A DNA stretch of 64,000 nucleotides, taken from JBBECJ01 sp963763325 (lineage in GTDB: Bacteria > Chloroflexota > Chloroflexia > Thermomicrobiales > CFX8). The DNA lies in assembly GCA_963763325.1 (NCBI GenBank), contig CAVXOL010000024.1, positions 917,942 through 981,941 of the forward strand. Direction: 5' to 3'. Below the pieces are notes generated by a model, which had not been told where the DNA came from, made no database searches, and worked only from the letters and a program-made list of their open reading frames with translations. This document shows positions 46,227 to 56,352 of the stretch, piece by piece; position 1 is the first letter of the stretch; the number at the start of each line of letters is the position of its first letter. The position numbers and the translations under genes were made by a program.

Positions 46227-46273
46227 GTCAGCTCGGTCAGTGTGTTCGGCATGAGTTCACTGACCGAGCTGAC
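46227..46273. repeat. intergenic palindrome, CTGAC/GGCTGA family
   Basis: GTCAGCTCGGTCAGTG (46227-46242) and CACTGACCGAGCTGAC (46258-46273) form a perfect 16-bp stem with a 15-base loop; further cagctggtcag/ctgaccagct copies flank it. It lies between the SHOCT gene (ends 46293) and the ABC ATPase start (46186), both on the minus strand. A similar CTGAC-rich stretch lies at 45347-45440 between ATPase and permease. Confidence 0.6.
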
Positions 46274-46292
46274 AGGCTGACTGGCTGACCAG

Positions 46293-46562
46293 CTACTGAA
46301 ACTGGCTGAGCCGCTCGCGGTACTCTTCGCCGTCGATTTCGCCGCGTGCGTAGCGTTCGGCGAGAATGCCCTGTGCTCGTTCGATCGGTGTTGGTTCGTG
46401 GTGTCGCCATGCGTTGCGGCGCATGAACCAGAAGAACAGCACGAATAGAACGATGAAGAACAGCAGCATGATGAGCCTTCCAATCCACCAGTACTCGTGG
46501 TCTCCCCATGGACCATCGTGGTTGAGAAGGACGAGACTGTTCGTAAGCGTCGCGATCGACAT
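46293..46562 (-). CDS. small membrane protein with SHOCT domain
   Basis: An 89-residue protein from the ATG at 46562, which has aggaaggag seven bases upstream. A hydrophobic segment (RLIMLLFFIVLFVLFFWFM) is followed by a basic stretch and the C-terminal SHOCT domain ERAQGILAERYARGEIDGEEYRERL (split as AQGILAERYARGEI and GEEYRERL), a short helical module at the end of many membrane proteins, thought to aid oligomerisation. It precedes the ABC exporter genes on the same strand and may be part of that transcript. Confidence 0.8.
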   Translation of the reverse strand: MSIATLTNSLVLLNHDGPWGDHEYWWIGRLIMLLFFIVLFVLFFWFMRRNAWRHHEPTPIERAQGILAERYARGEIDGEEYRERLSQFQ

Positions 46563-46779
46563 TGCGCTTCTCCTTCCTGCCGGATCCCGCTCCGTTGCGG
46601 TATGGATCTGATTCTGAGGCAGCAACATCAACGCACTGTTGGGGCAAACCTCAACAGTTGCTCAACAGCCTGTTGCGGCTTCGTCAGATGGCCCGGTTGG
46701 GCGTGGCGAGCGGTCTCGAAAGTCGTCCATACTGGATGAGCCGGGCAGGAATGCCGCCCGACTGATGGGATGACGACCG

Positions 46780-47475
46780 ATGGAACAACAACTGACCGTC
46801 CTCGTCGTCGACGATGAAGAAGACATCGTCACGCTGATGCGTGACTTCCTGGAGGCAGCCGGCTACAGCGTTCTGACAGCCGCCGATGGTCAGGCCGCGC
46901 TCGATCTCCTGCGCCACGAGCCGGTCGATTGCCTGCTGCTGGACGTGATGATGCCGGGCATCAGCGGCTTCGAGGTGCTGCGCCGCATCCGCGAGACCCG
47001 TGACGTGCCGGTCCTCTTCCTGAGCGCGAAGCAGGAGGACAGCGACAAGATCCGCGGGCTGGGGCTGGGCGCCGACGACTACATCGTCAAGTCGGCCACG
47101 CCCGGTGAAGTGGTCGCGCGAGTCAGGGCCGTCCTGCGGCGCTCGGGACGCGGCGAGGAGCCGGCGCCGGCGCTGCTCGACTTCGGGCGGCTGTTGATCG
47201 ATGTGCGCGCCCACGAGGTGCGCGTGGATGGCGAGCCGGTCTCGTTCACCGCACGTGAGTTCGAGTTGCTGCAACTGTTAGCCGAGTCACCACGCCAGGT
47301 CTTCACTCGCGAGCAGCTCTTCGAGCGACTCTGGGGAGCGTACGGTGACCGCCACACGCTGACGGTCCACATCGGTCGCCTGCGCGAGAAGATCGAGGAA
47401 GACCCCACGAACCCGCGCTACATCATCACCGTCTGGGGCGTCGGCTACCGCTTCGAGGGCGAGCGTCGGGCGTGA
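46780..47475 (+). CDS. OmpR-family response regulator
   Basis: A 231-residue two-component regulator. The receiver domain has the acidic pocket D11-D12, phospho-acceptor D55 in LLLDVMMPG, T/S in LFLSAKQ and the K of DDYIVKSATPGE. The C-terminal winged helix reads SFTAREFELLQLLAESPRQV, then LTVHIGRLREKIEEDP and TVWGVGYRFE, the standard OmpR/PhoB pattern. Its stop overlaps the GTG of the kinase gene by four bases (GTGA). The divergent SHOCT/ABC exporter genes are plausible targets because the two transcripts share one intergenic region. Confidence 0.95.
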   Translation: MEQQLTVLVVDDEEDIVTLMRDFLEAAGYSVLTAADGQAALDLLRHEPVDCLLLDVMMPGISGFEVLRRIRETRDVPVLFLSAKQEDSDKIRGLGLGADDYIVKSATPGEVVARVRAVLRRSGRGEEPAPALLDFGRLLIDVRAHEVRVDGEPVSFTAREFELLQLLAESPRQVFTREQLFERLWGAYGDRHTLTVHIGRLREKIEEDPTNPRYIITVWGVGYRFEGERRA

Positions 47476-48816
47476 GCGAACAAGACCGGCCACGCACGCT
47501 GCCGATGCGCCGCTGGCTGGCGCTGGCTCTGCTGGTGACCTTTCTCATCCCCGCCTGCGTCATCATCATCTTCGCCGTCGCCTCCGTCCGTGAGAATCCG
47601 CACGATGACAAGGAACAGGCGGCTGACCGCCTTCGCGACGACGCTGAACGCTGGCAAGACCCCGCCTGGCAGGAGATGATGCGAGCCGACCTGGCCAAAG
47701 ACAACGTCACCTTCATCCTGTTCGAGGGTGACAGGGAGATCTACCGGAGCGCTGCCGATCCATTCGCCGGCGACGACGGAGACCGCAGCGAACGCGAGGT
47801 CGAACTGGTCGTGATCGCGGATTCCGATCCGGAGCTTATCGGGTACGTCTACGCGGACGAGGACGACGGGCCACCGGACAATGTCCCAGTCCAGTTCATT
47901 CCAATCGTCGGCCTGACAACGCTCGGCCTCACACTGACCGGCATCGCGTGGTTTCTGGGACGGACGATCCTCCGGCCACTGGCAGCCACCAGCCAGGCAG
48001 CGCGGCAGGTCGCCAGCGGCGATCTCGACGTCGCGCTGCCGCGGTCGCGCGTCCGCGAGGTCGACGAGGTCAACATCGCCTTCGATGCGATGAGTGCGGC
48101 GCTACGGACATCGCTGGAGGAGCAGGCCGAGCTGGAGCAGGAGCGTCGGCTCTTCATCGGCGCAGTCGCACACGATCTGCGAACGCCGCTCTTCGCGCTG
48201 CGTGGCTACCTCGAAGGGATCGAGTCCGGAGTTGCCAGCACACCTGAGCAGCGAGCACGCTACGTATCCGTCGCGCGCGAGAAGGCAAACGATCTCGAAC
48301 GGCTGATCAGCGACCTGTTCGCCTACAGCCGGCTGGAGTACCTCGAACAATCTCCACAGCGCGAGCCGCTCGATCTGACGGAGCTACTTCGCAGGCTGGC
48401 CGACGAAATGCAGCCGCTGGCCGCGGCGAAAGGTGTCACGATCGTCAATCGACGAGGCCGGGCCATGCTGTATCAGCGGAGACAGCCATCTGCTCACGCG
48501 CGCGATCGCGAACCTGCTCGACAACGCCGTGCGCTTCACGCCGGCTGGAGGAGACGTCTGGATCTCCTGCCGGAGCTCCGGATCGGCCGTGACCTTCGCA
48601 ATCGCGGACTCCGGCCCCGGTATCGCCGATTCCGATCTGGCGAACATCTTCGACCCGCTCTACCGCGGCGAAAGCTCGCGCAACCGGCGTACCGGCGGTG
48701 CCGGGCTCGGCCTGACGATCGCCCGCCGCATCCTGCTCGCCCACGGCGGCGACCTGACAGCCGCCAACCGCACCGAAGGTGGAGCAGTCTTCACCGGAAC
48801 ACTCCCAAGCGGCTAA
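47472..48816 (+). pseudogene. sensor histidine kinase, one frameshift
   Basis: About 448 residues when repaired. N-terminal membrane helix (about 14-38), an acidic sensor segment outside, a second helix (about 141-160), HAMP-like linker (LRPLAATSQAARQVASGDLD), then the H-box IGAVAHDLRTPLFALRGYLE with H234. The ATP-binding half is in another frame: IANLLDNAVRFTPAGG (N box), AIADSGPGIADSD (G1) and TGGAGLGLTIARRIL (G2). The shift lies near 48450-48475, between KGVTIVNRRG and the CISGDSHLLTRA block. All catalytic boxes are intact once repaired. It is coupled to the response regulator by a GTGA overlap. Confidence 0.9.
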
Positions 48817-48880
48817 CGCCAGCCAGCGCGGTAGACTGCTGGCACGGACTGACGACTTCGGGACTGGGTGGAGGGCGAAA

Positions 48881-50566
48881 ATGAGCCGGGCATATGACAG
48901 CGTCGGAGAGGCAGGAGACGCGTACCTGAAGGAATACGCGGAGATGTACCCTCGTGAACGCGCCGCCTATGGATTCTTCCCGTTCGGCGCGGCCTACATG
49001 GGAATCCACGACGGTGATGGACGCGTCACCGACTACTCACAGGTCAACGTCGCGAAACGGCTCGCGAGCCTCGATGGCTGGTCTTCGACACTGGATGCGG
49101 TCGCTCCGCTGGCAATGACGGATGACGACCAGCAGGACCTGGCAACACTGCGCTGGGTGCATGGAGCCGAGACGTTCGCGTTGCGCGAGTTACAGCCGCA
49201 CCGCCGCAAGCCGCTGCACTACAACGACACGATCGATGTCTCCGGCTACATCCGCCGCAACTACGCTCCGCTCGACGACCGGCTCGACGGGCTGCTGAGT
49301 CATCTGCGCGCCATCCCGGACGCGCTTGGCGTTGCTGCCGGCAACCTCGACGGATCGGAGCCAGTCTCACGGATCGACCTGCGCCAGGCGCGGCAGTCGT
49401 TTCGCGGTCACATCGCGTTCATGCAGAAGGATCTGCTCGAAGCAGTCGCGGCGTCCAGCGACCGAGAACTGGTCAGCCAGATCGAGGAGGCTGCCGAGAC
49501 CGCCATCAACGCCATCGCCGACCTGGTCGATCACCTCGGCACGCTTGAGCCCAATGCGGTCGACGCAGTCGCGATTGGCAGCGATCGGTTCCTGAGCCTG
49601 CTGCGCGCGTTTGAGCTGGTCGATCTGCCGCTCGACGCGCTCCGCGCTGCCGGGGAGGCTGACCTGGAGCAAAACAAGGCCCGGCTGACCGAAGTCTGCC
49701 GCCAGATCGACCCAACCGCCAGTACTCGCGAGGTCTCCGACCGCCTGCGTGAGAACCACCCGGCGCCGGGCGATCTCCTCGATGCCACCCGCGCCGTCCT
49801 CGACAGCCTGCGCAGCTTTACCCGCGAGCGCGGCCTGGTCACGATGCCCTCTCCGGTCGACGCGGCCGTCGCCGAAACACCGGCGTTCCATCGTTGGAGC
49901 TTTGCCAGCATGGACTCCCCAGGTGCGTTCGAGGACGCGGCAAGCGGCGCGCACTACTACATCACCTCGCCTGAACCAGACTGGACGAGTGCCCAGCAGG
50001 AGCAATGGATGCGCCGCTTCTTCTACGCCTCAATAGCCAACACGTCCGCTCACGAGGCCTACCCCGGCCACTACGTCCAGTCGATGCACAAACGGCTGGC
50101 GCCGACCAACGTCCAGAAGGCGTTCGACTCATTCACCCATTGGGAAGCATGGGCACATTATGTCGAACAGATGATACTGGACGAGGGCTATGCCTCCGAC
50201 GACCCAGCCCAGCGGGTCGCACAGCTTCAGGCTGCCCTGCTACGTGACGCGCGCTACGTCGTCGCGATCGGCCTGCATTGCGACGGGATGACGGTCGACG
50301 ACGCAACGCGAATCATTATGGACGCAACCTTGATGGACGAGTTACCGGCTCGTCGCGAGGCCGAGCGCGGAACCTTCGACCCCGGCTACGGCAGCTACAC
50401 ACTCGGCAAGCTGATGCTGCTAAAGCTGCGCGATGACGTCCAGCGTGAACAGGGCGACGCCTTCAATCTCGGAGCGTTTCACAACGCATTCCTCGCCCAC
50501 GGGGCGCCGCCATTTCCGATCGTGCGAGCGCGGATGTTGAAGCAGGACGACGGGGTACTGCTTTGA
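48881..50566 (+). CDS. DUF885-family zinc-metallopeptidase-like protein
   Basis: A 561-residue protein from the ATG at 48881, preceded by ggaggg. An earlier in-frame start at 48779 lies inside the kinase gene. The defining motif near residue 390 is SAHEAYPGHYVQSMH, an H-E-x-x-x-G-H zinc-binding pattern, followed by WEAWAHYVEQMILDEGYA with the further Glu. The C-terminus has DPGYGSYTLGKLMLLKLRDD, also typical. Members are predicted metallocarboxypeptidases, few characterised. It is intact, in contrast to the genes on both sides. The transglycosylase frame on the other strand overlaps its last 147 bases. Confidence 0.85.
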   Translation: MSRAYDSVGEAGDAYLKEYAEMYPRERAAYGFFPFGAAYMGIHDGDGRVTDYSQVNVAKRLASLDGWSSTLDAVAPLAMTDDDQQDLATLRWVHGAETFALRELQPHRRKPLHYNDTIDVSGYIRRNYAPLDDRLDGLLSHLRAIPDALGVAAGNLDGSEPVSRIDLRQARQSFRGHIAFMQKDLLEAVAASSDRELVSQIEEAAETAINAIADLVDHLGTLEPNAVDAVAIGSDRFLSLLRAFELVDLPLDALRAAGEADLEQNKARLTEVCRQIDPTASTREVSDRLRENHPAPGDLLDATRAVLDSLRSFTRERGLVTMPSPVDAAVAETPAFHRWSFASMDSPGAFEDAASGAHYYITSPEPDWTSAQQEQWMRRFFYASIANTSAHEAYPGHYVQSMHKRLAPTNVQKAFDSFTHWEAWAHYVEQMILDEGYASDDPAQRVAQLQAALLRDARYVVAIGLHCDGMTVDDATRIIMDATLMDELPARREAERGTFDPGYGSYTLGKLMLLKLRDDVQREQGDAFNLGAFHNAFLAHGAPPFPIVRARMLKQDDGVLL

Positions 50567-51604
50567 CCGATCATCTGACGCGAATGGGTCATCGACAAGG
50601 CGATCAATAAGTGGTCGATAAACGGTGCTGTCCAAGTGAGTTGGATACCAATCGAGGTAGGTTCCGGACGCAAGGTGCTCTTCAATCTGGCGTGACTCTT
50701 CCAGAAGTGTCCAGAGGTTATGAATGGCTCGACCCGCGAAACCGTCAACGCCCTTGGCTTGAAGTCCAACCGATTTCGAACGTGTGCAACCCGGACAAGG
50801 GCACTCGTGTAGTCTGTGCCACTCTGAAATACTTGGTTGCCTGCCCCGCCAACGACCGAGGTCGGCTACGGTTCGATCACCGGTACCTGGCAATTGAACG
50901 ATTCCGCGGGCCGCGCGATTTCGCCAACCGCTTGAGTCAACGGAGTCGATCCCTAGCAGGCGAGCGACGTGCAACGTGGCCGTCCCACCAACACCAAACA
51001 GATGGATTGACTTGTCCGCGAATTCATCACGAACGCGCCCGATGCTGCGTAGCAGTTCGTCATATGGCCGCGCTCTACTGGTCCTTAGCAGGTTCGGAAC
51101 TATCCCGCCCAAAGCAAGAGATGGCTTCTTCCGAAGATGGCTGTCTGACTTGATCGCGTCAATGTACTCGGGAAGCAGCGAACTGACATGGGCGACAGGT
51201 ACGTATCCGTCATGTCGATACGCGCGGTTGAATTCCATCGTCTGCTCAAAGCAAGCACGTTGTTCCTCCGGCGACATTCTTGGAGTCGGAATGATGTCAC
51301 GAGGAATCGGCTTCCAGTCTGGCCGCGCATCTACTGCAAACGCACTATAGTCATCTGCTGAAAACGGGACTTCTCGGGACAGGAAGTAGTAGGAACCGTT
51401 GTCTAGATAGACTTGGGTTGAAGCGGGAACACCGAAGTAGCCTCTTAAGCCAGTGTCTGAAACCTTTCGGCGGACTGACGCCATGCCAGCGATCTCTGCC
51501 CACGACACCATGACGGCCCTGAGGTCCGGCAGGTAATCAGGTGACGATGGGTCCCAAACACGTGGCTTTAGATTCTTAAGGCTGATGCCCGCGACTACGA
51601 GCAC
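50420..51604 (-). pseudogene. DpdA/archaeal-TGT-like transglycosylase, 3' end lost
   Basis: TRNA-guanine-transglycosylase-fold enzyme. VYLDNGSYYF (D68) corresponds to the substrate-binding Asp region. RDIIPTPRMSPEEQ and LALGGIVPNLL follow. HLFGVGGTATLHVARLLGID then VDSSGWRNRAARG matches the archaeal HLFG..FDSA block, so D223 is the likely nucleophile. C268-x-C270-x2-C273 with H295 is the TGT zinc site. Such paralogs outside tRNA modification (DpdA) put preQ0 into DNA. The GTG start overlaps the HerA-gene stop by 10 bases. Family-like sequence ends at about residue 345; beyond 50566 the frame is antisense to the DUF885 gene, so the original 3' end is probably missing. Substrate assignment is inference. 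Confidence 0.75.
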
Positions 51605-52773
51605 AGGCTATTGCCCACCGATGTCGACGCAGGTCGCAATCGCTCCAGCATCACAAATGAGTCTTCCTCTTCGCGCTCGCCTCGGGACAATGGGGGTTTC
51701 ATTCGGGCCAACACTGGAAAATTGATCATCTGACCCGACAGAAGCGCCTCTCCAACATCGAGATCTGGGAGCAACCTGACGTCATCTTCCCCAAGCGATT
51801 CGATAGCTCGCCGAACGAACCCTTGATCGGCAGGATTGACCATACGCATGATTACGAACGAATTACACTGAGACAACGTCGTCTCGTCAAGTCGCGATGG
51901 TCGCTGGCTGATAAGCATGAGTCCTACGTTGAACTTTCGGCCTTCCTGCGCAATCTGCTTGGTCGTTGTAATCGCCCGAGACTCAGCAGGGGTTCTCGCC
52001 TGTCCTGGAGCAAACGTATGTGCCTCTTCAAGCACCAAAAGCACTGGAAGTGTCAAATCTCCTCGAACACGCGCGTCGAGCAACCCGTCGGCGATGATGC
52101 TGTAGATCGTCGCCTGAAAGTCACCTGTGTAGCCTGCAAGAGACACGACGCTAATCCCGCCGTATTGAACCATTTCAGTTCGGTCGGTTCTCGAAGTGGA
52201 ACCGCACTACCGGCAATACGCTGGTTGATTCGTTCCATGCGGCCAAGGGATGCCGCAGCGCGATACGCTCGCTTCTTGATGCCTTCGAGCGTCCGTCGAT
52301 CAGTTCCCAATATCGGTCAAGACCTTGCCAACACCAATCCCGGAGACGCTGAACCTCGTTCTGGTCACCACTTTGCAGCACACGCTCACCTGCTGCACAA
52401 ATATTTGCAACGAACGACATAGTAGGTTGAACTCCGAACGTAGCAATTCTCGGATCGACCAATTCGGCTAACCATCGTGTTCGCTGATCCATCTCTCGTT
52501 TATCGTCGACGATGAACGATTGAGCGGCTCGAAACACATCGTCGAACCGAGTCCGCATTGTGTCGGTAAGTGGGTATCCGAGGTTATTCACGATCTCCGC
52601 AACGATTTCACTATCCTCCTCAAAGAGAGGAAAGCGAGCAAAGTATCGTCGGACGCGATCGCGAAGCGATGGTACTTCTGCAAGCCCCGAATAGTCTCCG
52701 TGCGGATCAAAGATCACGATTGGATAGTTTCGTTCCTGGAGTGAACCCCATTCACCGAACCAGTCGGCAAAGT

Positions 52774-53629
52774 CAACCTGCTGCCGGATGCGTAGGCCGC
52801 CTCGAACTCGTCGGGCGGCAGATAGCCGAGGCTGGAATGCAACCGCCTGCGGTTGTAGACCACCTCGATGAAACGTTCCAGGTTGGCGTGAGCCTCCTGG
52901 AAGGTCTGGTACTCGTTGAGGTACACCTCCTCCACTTGAGCGTTTTGAAGAAGCTCTCGGCCTTGGCGTTCTCATAGGGGTTGCCGCTCGCCGCCATGCT
53001 GAGCTGGACACCAGCCTGCTCCAGGCGCGCGACGTAGGCGGCGCTGGCGTACTGCACGCCTTGATCCGAGTGATGGATCAGCCCTGGTCGCTGGCTGGCG
53101 CGTCGCGAGCGCCATCTCCAGGGCGGCTAGCGTCAGACCGGTGTCGATCGAGCCGCGACAGCGCCCAGCCGACACAGCGGCGCGAGTAGCTATCCAGGAT
53201 GCAGGCGAGATAGACGAAGCTGGTCGGCAACCGGATGTAGGTGATATCGGCCTGCCAGACCTGATCAGGTCGCTCGATGACGAGATCCACGATCAGGTTC
53301 GGATAGCGGGTCAGCCCATGGCCGGAGTCAGTCGTCACGATGAAGCGCCGTTTGAGCTGGCACAGCAGCGATTCCTCGCGCATGACGCGCAGCACCCGCT
53401 TATGGTTGACCGTCCAGCCGTCGCGCTGAAGCTGCTTGGTGACGCGGCGATACCCGTAGCCAGGGAAGGCCAGCACGATCTCCTCAATCGCCGCCCGCAA
53501 GGCCACGTCACGCGTGGCCGACTCCTCCGCTGACGGATGGGTGTAGTACCAGGTGCGTCCGACGCCGAACAGGTCACACAGTCGCCGGATCGACAGGTCG
53601 GGATGGGCCGCATGCGCAGCACGGATCAT
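52774..53629 (-). pseudogene. IS3-family transposase OrfB, frameshifted
   Basis: DDE integrase of the IS3 family broken into three frames. HAAHPDLSIRRLCDLFGVGR and PGYGYRRVTKQLQRDGWTVN are the N-terminal part. VWQADITYIRLPTSFVYLA gives the first catalytic Asp. LIHHSDQGVQYASAAYVARL gives the second Asp, in another frame. GNPYENAKAESFFKTLK gives the Glu, and YNRRRLHSSLGYLPPDEFEA is the standard end, in a third frame. All three acidic residues are preserved, so the breaks near 53130, 53060 and 52930 are recent or artefactual. Confidence 0.8.
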
Positions 53630-53931
53630 GGCGTGTCGCTCCGCGAGCGGGCGGTCGCGAGCCCCTTTTTTAGAACCGCATTCTCCAGCGCCAACTGCCC
53701 ACAGAAGCGTTCCAACTCGGCGATGCGCTGCTGGAGGGCGTCCGGACCGGTCAGGTCCTTGGGGGTGAAGGCCGCCTCGCCGCGCGCCGCGTACGCGCGC
53801 CGCCAGCGCAACACGAGGCTCTCGGTCAGGTCATGTTCGCGACAGACCTGGGCGGGGCGCTTCTCCCCGTTCACGATCTGGCGCACCACCATCAGCTTGA
53901 ACTCCCGGCTATGGGTCCGTCCATTCCCCAT
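53626..53931 (-). CDS. IS3-family transposase OrfA
   Basis: A 101-residue helix-turn-helix protein. SREFKLMVVRQIVNGEKRPA with QVCREHDLTESLVLRWRRAY is the DNA-binding part; PDALQQRIAELERFCGQLAL forms the leucine-zipper-like coil typical of IS3 OrfA. Its end overlaps the beginning of orfB by four bases, where IS3 elements normally use a -1 frameshift to make OrfAB. Confidence 0.88.
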   Translation of the reverse strand: MGNGRTHSREFKLMVVRQIVNGEKRPAQVCREHDLTESLVLRWRRAYAARGEAAFTPKDLTGPDALQQRIAELERFCGQLALENAVLKKGLATARSRSDTP

Positions 53932-54652
53932 CGGGTCATCCTTTCGGCGTCGCGGTCAGTCTACCGCCACGCTCGAAAGTTGACTCTGATCGTGGTTCGC
54001 TCTTTGGGGTGCAGTCCATCCGCAAGCTGCTCGATGATGCGTCGCGATGCCGAACTTTTGCCGGCCCCGGTCATCGCCAGTATCGCAATGTGCCGAGACA
54101 CGATCGCGTGGCCGTCGACACTCACGTCGACCTCAGGGCGATTGGCCAATTCGGCGATGTCTAGGGCACGGTGCCGAGTTTTGCCCAACTCGCCGACGAC
54201 AACTCGCCGAATGTCGTCGCTCTCAGGTCGATATGCTCTGGTTGCTGGACTCGCCGGATAGCGAAGTTGTCCCAATTGCCTGCTGCGTTGGATCCTATCG
54301 GTTCTGCGCCAAGCACTTGGCAGACAGCGGTGACACCATCTCGCGCGAAAGAGAGAGTACGGTGTCAAGGGGGTCAGCTCGCGTTGCGGCCAACTCATGT
54401 CCAGTCTCCCGACGGGAAGAGGGGATTGAGCTGCTCAATACGCTGCACTTTGGCCCAGACACGAAGTCGCTCGATGTCATCAGGTGATTCGGGGTGCTGC
54501 AAGTCGGCATCGACCGCAATTATGTCCTGTTCTCGAACCGTCTCGTGGGCTACGGCCAGTCGAAACTCTCGACTGGTACTCTCGCCAACGATCGTCCCAA
54601 CATACGGGTCGCGCCCGGTCGCGGCATTCCGTGAGATCAACGTCGTCCCCCA

Positions 54653-56135
54653 CTACGCTTCGGGTTGGAACAACCAATCACGATGCGTCATGTAAATCGC
54701 CTGCACCAGGATCCGGCGCATCTCGGCATCGCTGATGTCACCCTGCTGAAGGCTGACTCCGAGATGGTGACGGATCATCTTTCCGTAGGCATCGGTCAAC
54801 CAAGTCGGTACCTTCGCGTACTTGTCAGCAATGTCCAGCCCTACTGGAAAACCGTATCCCGGTAACAGCCGAGCGTAGAGATACGCGCGGTGGGCAGCTC
54901 TCTCCAACTGATCGTTGCCTAGATCAGTCAGAACTTCAATTCGTACCGGCTTCGTCGTCTCCGAAACTGCGACGTAGCACCCCATAACACTCGGAAAGCC
55001 GAATTTGCTTGGCGGTTGAAGGGCCTTCCAATCAACTGATGTAGAAAACGACTCTCCTGGAAGCATGAGGTCGCCGCGACGAAACGCATCATATTTTCGG
55101 ATTAGCCACGATTCGGTTGCCTGACCTGGTTGGAGCAGCATTCCGAGTAGTAGACCGTCCGTGTAGCCGAGCCGATTGACCAGTGAAGTTGGGTCAGTCA
55201 GATCTGTCCTTCCGAACAAATCGTTGAAGTAGCTTTGGTGCCCCTTCTCCCTCAAGCCCCGGAAGAACCGCTCAAGCAGTACATCCCGACAAAACTCCGT
55301 CAGGTTTCCACGTTCAACCACTCCCGCAATGACTGGGGATGGGCGTTCGCTGACGTGCCGTCTCGATCAACTTGCGATAGAGAAACGCTACGAACGACAA
55401 CGGCTCAAAGAGACGACGATCTACCCACTCATCCGAGCGCGTTGTCATCGTCGTATAGATGTCGAGTCGGTCACAGTTCTCCCGAAGGAACTCATCCTTG
55501 ATGGCACGTGCCCGCTCTGGATCCGCGGCATACTGGCCAAGGAAGAGATCGATATCGTGCTCAGTAAACGGAGCATGTTCCGTGGTAGAGTCCAACGTTG
55601 TAGACGAGCGGTCCGTGGAACATCAGCATGGACAAATCAGGCGTTCGCTGCAAGGCACTCAGGCCACCGAGGAATCGGTGGTGATACGAACGATATCGAT
55701 GAAATCCTTGCGCTCTCGGCTACCTCCCTCAAGATCACCAAGGATAACTGGGTAGTAGCCGAACTTCTCGCGCTCGGATATCTGCCGCTCCCCAGTTCGA
55801 ACGCTATACGACCCAACGCGCAACAAGATCGGCACCTGGCTAGAAATCCGAACCTGTCCAACTCCTCCATCGATGAACGTGACTACCTCGTCACGAACAT
55901 CGTCCAGCCGATGCCGTCGACAGCCGTGCAACGCAGAATCGGATCACCAACCGTCATGCGACGGCGTAGCTGGCTAATAAACGTAGCGGTGTTGGAAAAG
56001 TAGTTACTTCGAAGGCTTTCGTAAACTCAACAGAGCGTTTTCTGCCAATCGCATGAACAAATGACGTTGACGTTGAAAATCCTCGTCAACCCCTTCACGA
56101 GACTGCCATTGGTGCTGACGAATTGGCTCGCTCAT
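54653..56135 (-). pseudogene. NurA-like nuclease, several frameshifts
   Basis: About 490 residues when pieced together. ATG 56135 overlaps the upstream stop by four bases and opens MSEPIRQHQWQSREGVDEDF. Next comes VVTFIDGGVGQVRISSQVPI (the D-G-G/S strand that starts the NurA nuclease core), then LSMLMFHGPLVYNVG, TPIPVIAGVVERGNLTEFC (pieced across a break), and the C-terminal RIEVLTDLGNDQLERAAHRA and LLPGYGFPVGLDIADKYAKV. These match NurA, the 5'-3' nuclease partner of HerA. Breaks lie near 56020, 55915, 55670, 55600 and 55338. The usual D-G-P-L of the second motif reads H-G-P-L here, so activity would be doubtful even if repaired. Confidence 0.65.
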
Positions 56136-56352
56136 CGCCGACGCTCGACGCTCAGCAGGTAGTCGGCTGCATCTGCGGTATGGGATGTAAAATGTTCGGC
56201 GCTCGTCCTGTTAATTTGTGTAAGAGCCACTTCACAGGCACTGAATGGCCATCAATCACTGCATACCAGACGCTGATTCGGCTCGCGCCAGCAGGGTCAT
56301 TCGCGATTGCCTCTCGTCCCCGTTGAAGTACATCGTCGAGCGTTGAACTCAT
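56132..56352 (-). pseudogene. small protein with a restriction-associated-type domain, one frameshift
   Basis: About 73 residues. The start ATG 56352 overlaps the upstream stop (ATGA), and its own end overlaps the NurA-like start (ATGA). The sequence ISVWYAVIDGHSVPVKWLLH then KLTGRAPN-I and, after one missing base in the aaaa run at 56190-56193, FTSHTADAADYLLSVERRR, looks like the small 'Y-x-V-x-x-G-x-x-x-P-V-K-x-L' domain found with or within restriction endonucleases. The fit is by eye. It would be the smallest component of the defence-like operon. Confidence 0.5.

Larger units (their letters stand above)
52774..53975 (-). mobile_element. IS3-family insertion sequence in the HerA gene
   Basis: About 1,202 bases flanked by direct repeats AAAGT (52769-52773 and 53976-53980). 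Removing the element plus one repeat restores the HerA reading frame across the site (RVNF joined to ADWFGEWG). It carries orfA and a frameshifted orfB in the usual IS3 order. Terminal inverted repeats are weak to the eye, so the ends are set from the target repeat and the reading frame. A decayed relative lies at 14585-14815. Confidence 0.75.
51595..54640 (-). pseudogene. HerA-like DNA-translocating ATPase, interrupted by an IS3 element
   Basis: HerA/FtsK-type motor. TTG 54640 (ggggga five bases upstream) begins with a barrel domain (PYVGTIVGESTSREFRLAV). AILAMTGAGKSSASRRIIEQ is Walker A. After the IS3 insertion (52774-53975) the protein resumes with DWFGEWGSLQERNYPIVIFD, PHGDYSGL, then VLLVLEEAHTFAPGQ (Walker B) and LMLISQRPSRLDETTLSQCN (sensor). 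Single-base frame breaks also occur near 54415, 54250-54330 and 52185. Without IS the protein would be about 610 residues. HerA hexamers translocate DNA and partner with NurA, whose gene is 12 bases upstream. As it stands it cannot make a working protein. Confidence 0.8.

Noticed and set aside
46616..46779. tRNA or small RNA in the gap between the SHOCT gene and the response regulator
   Set aside because: No cloverleaf or tRNA-like acceptor sequence could be seen by eye; the gap is most simply a divergent promoter region.
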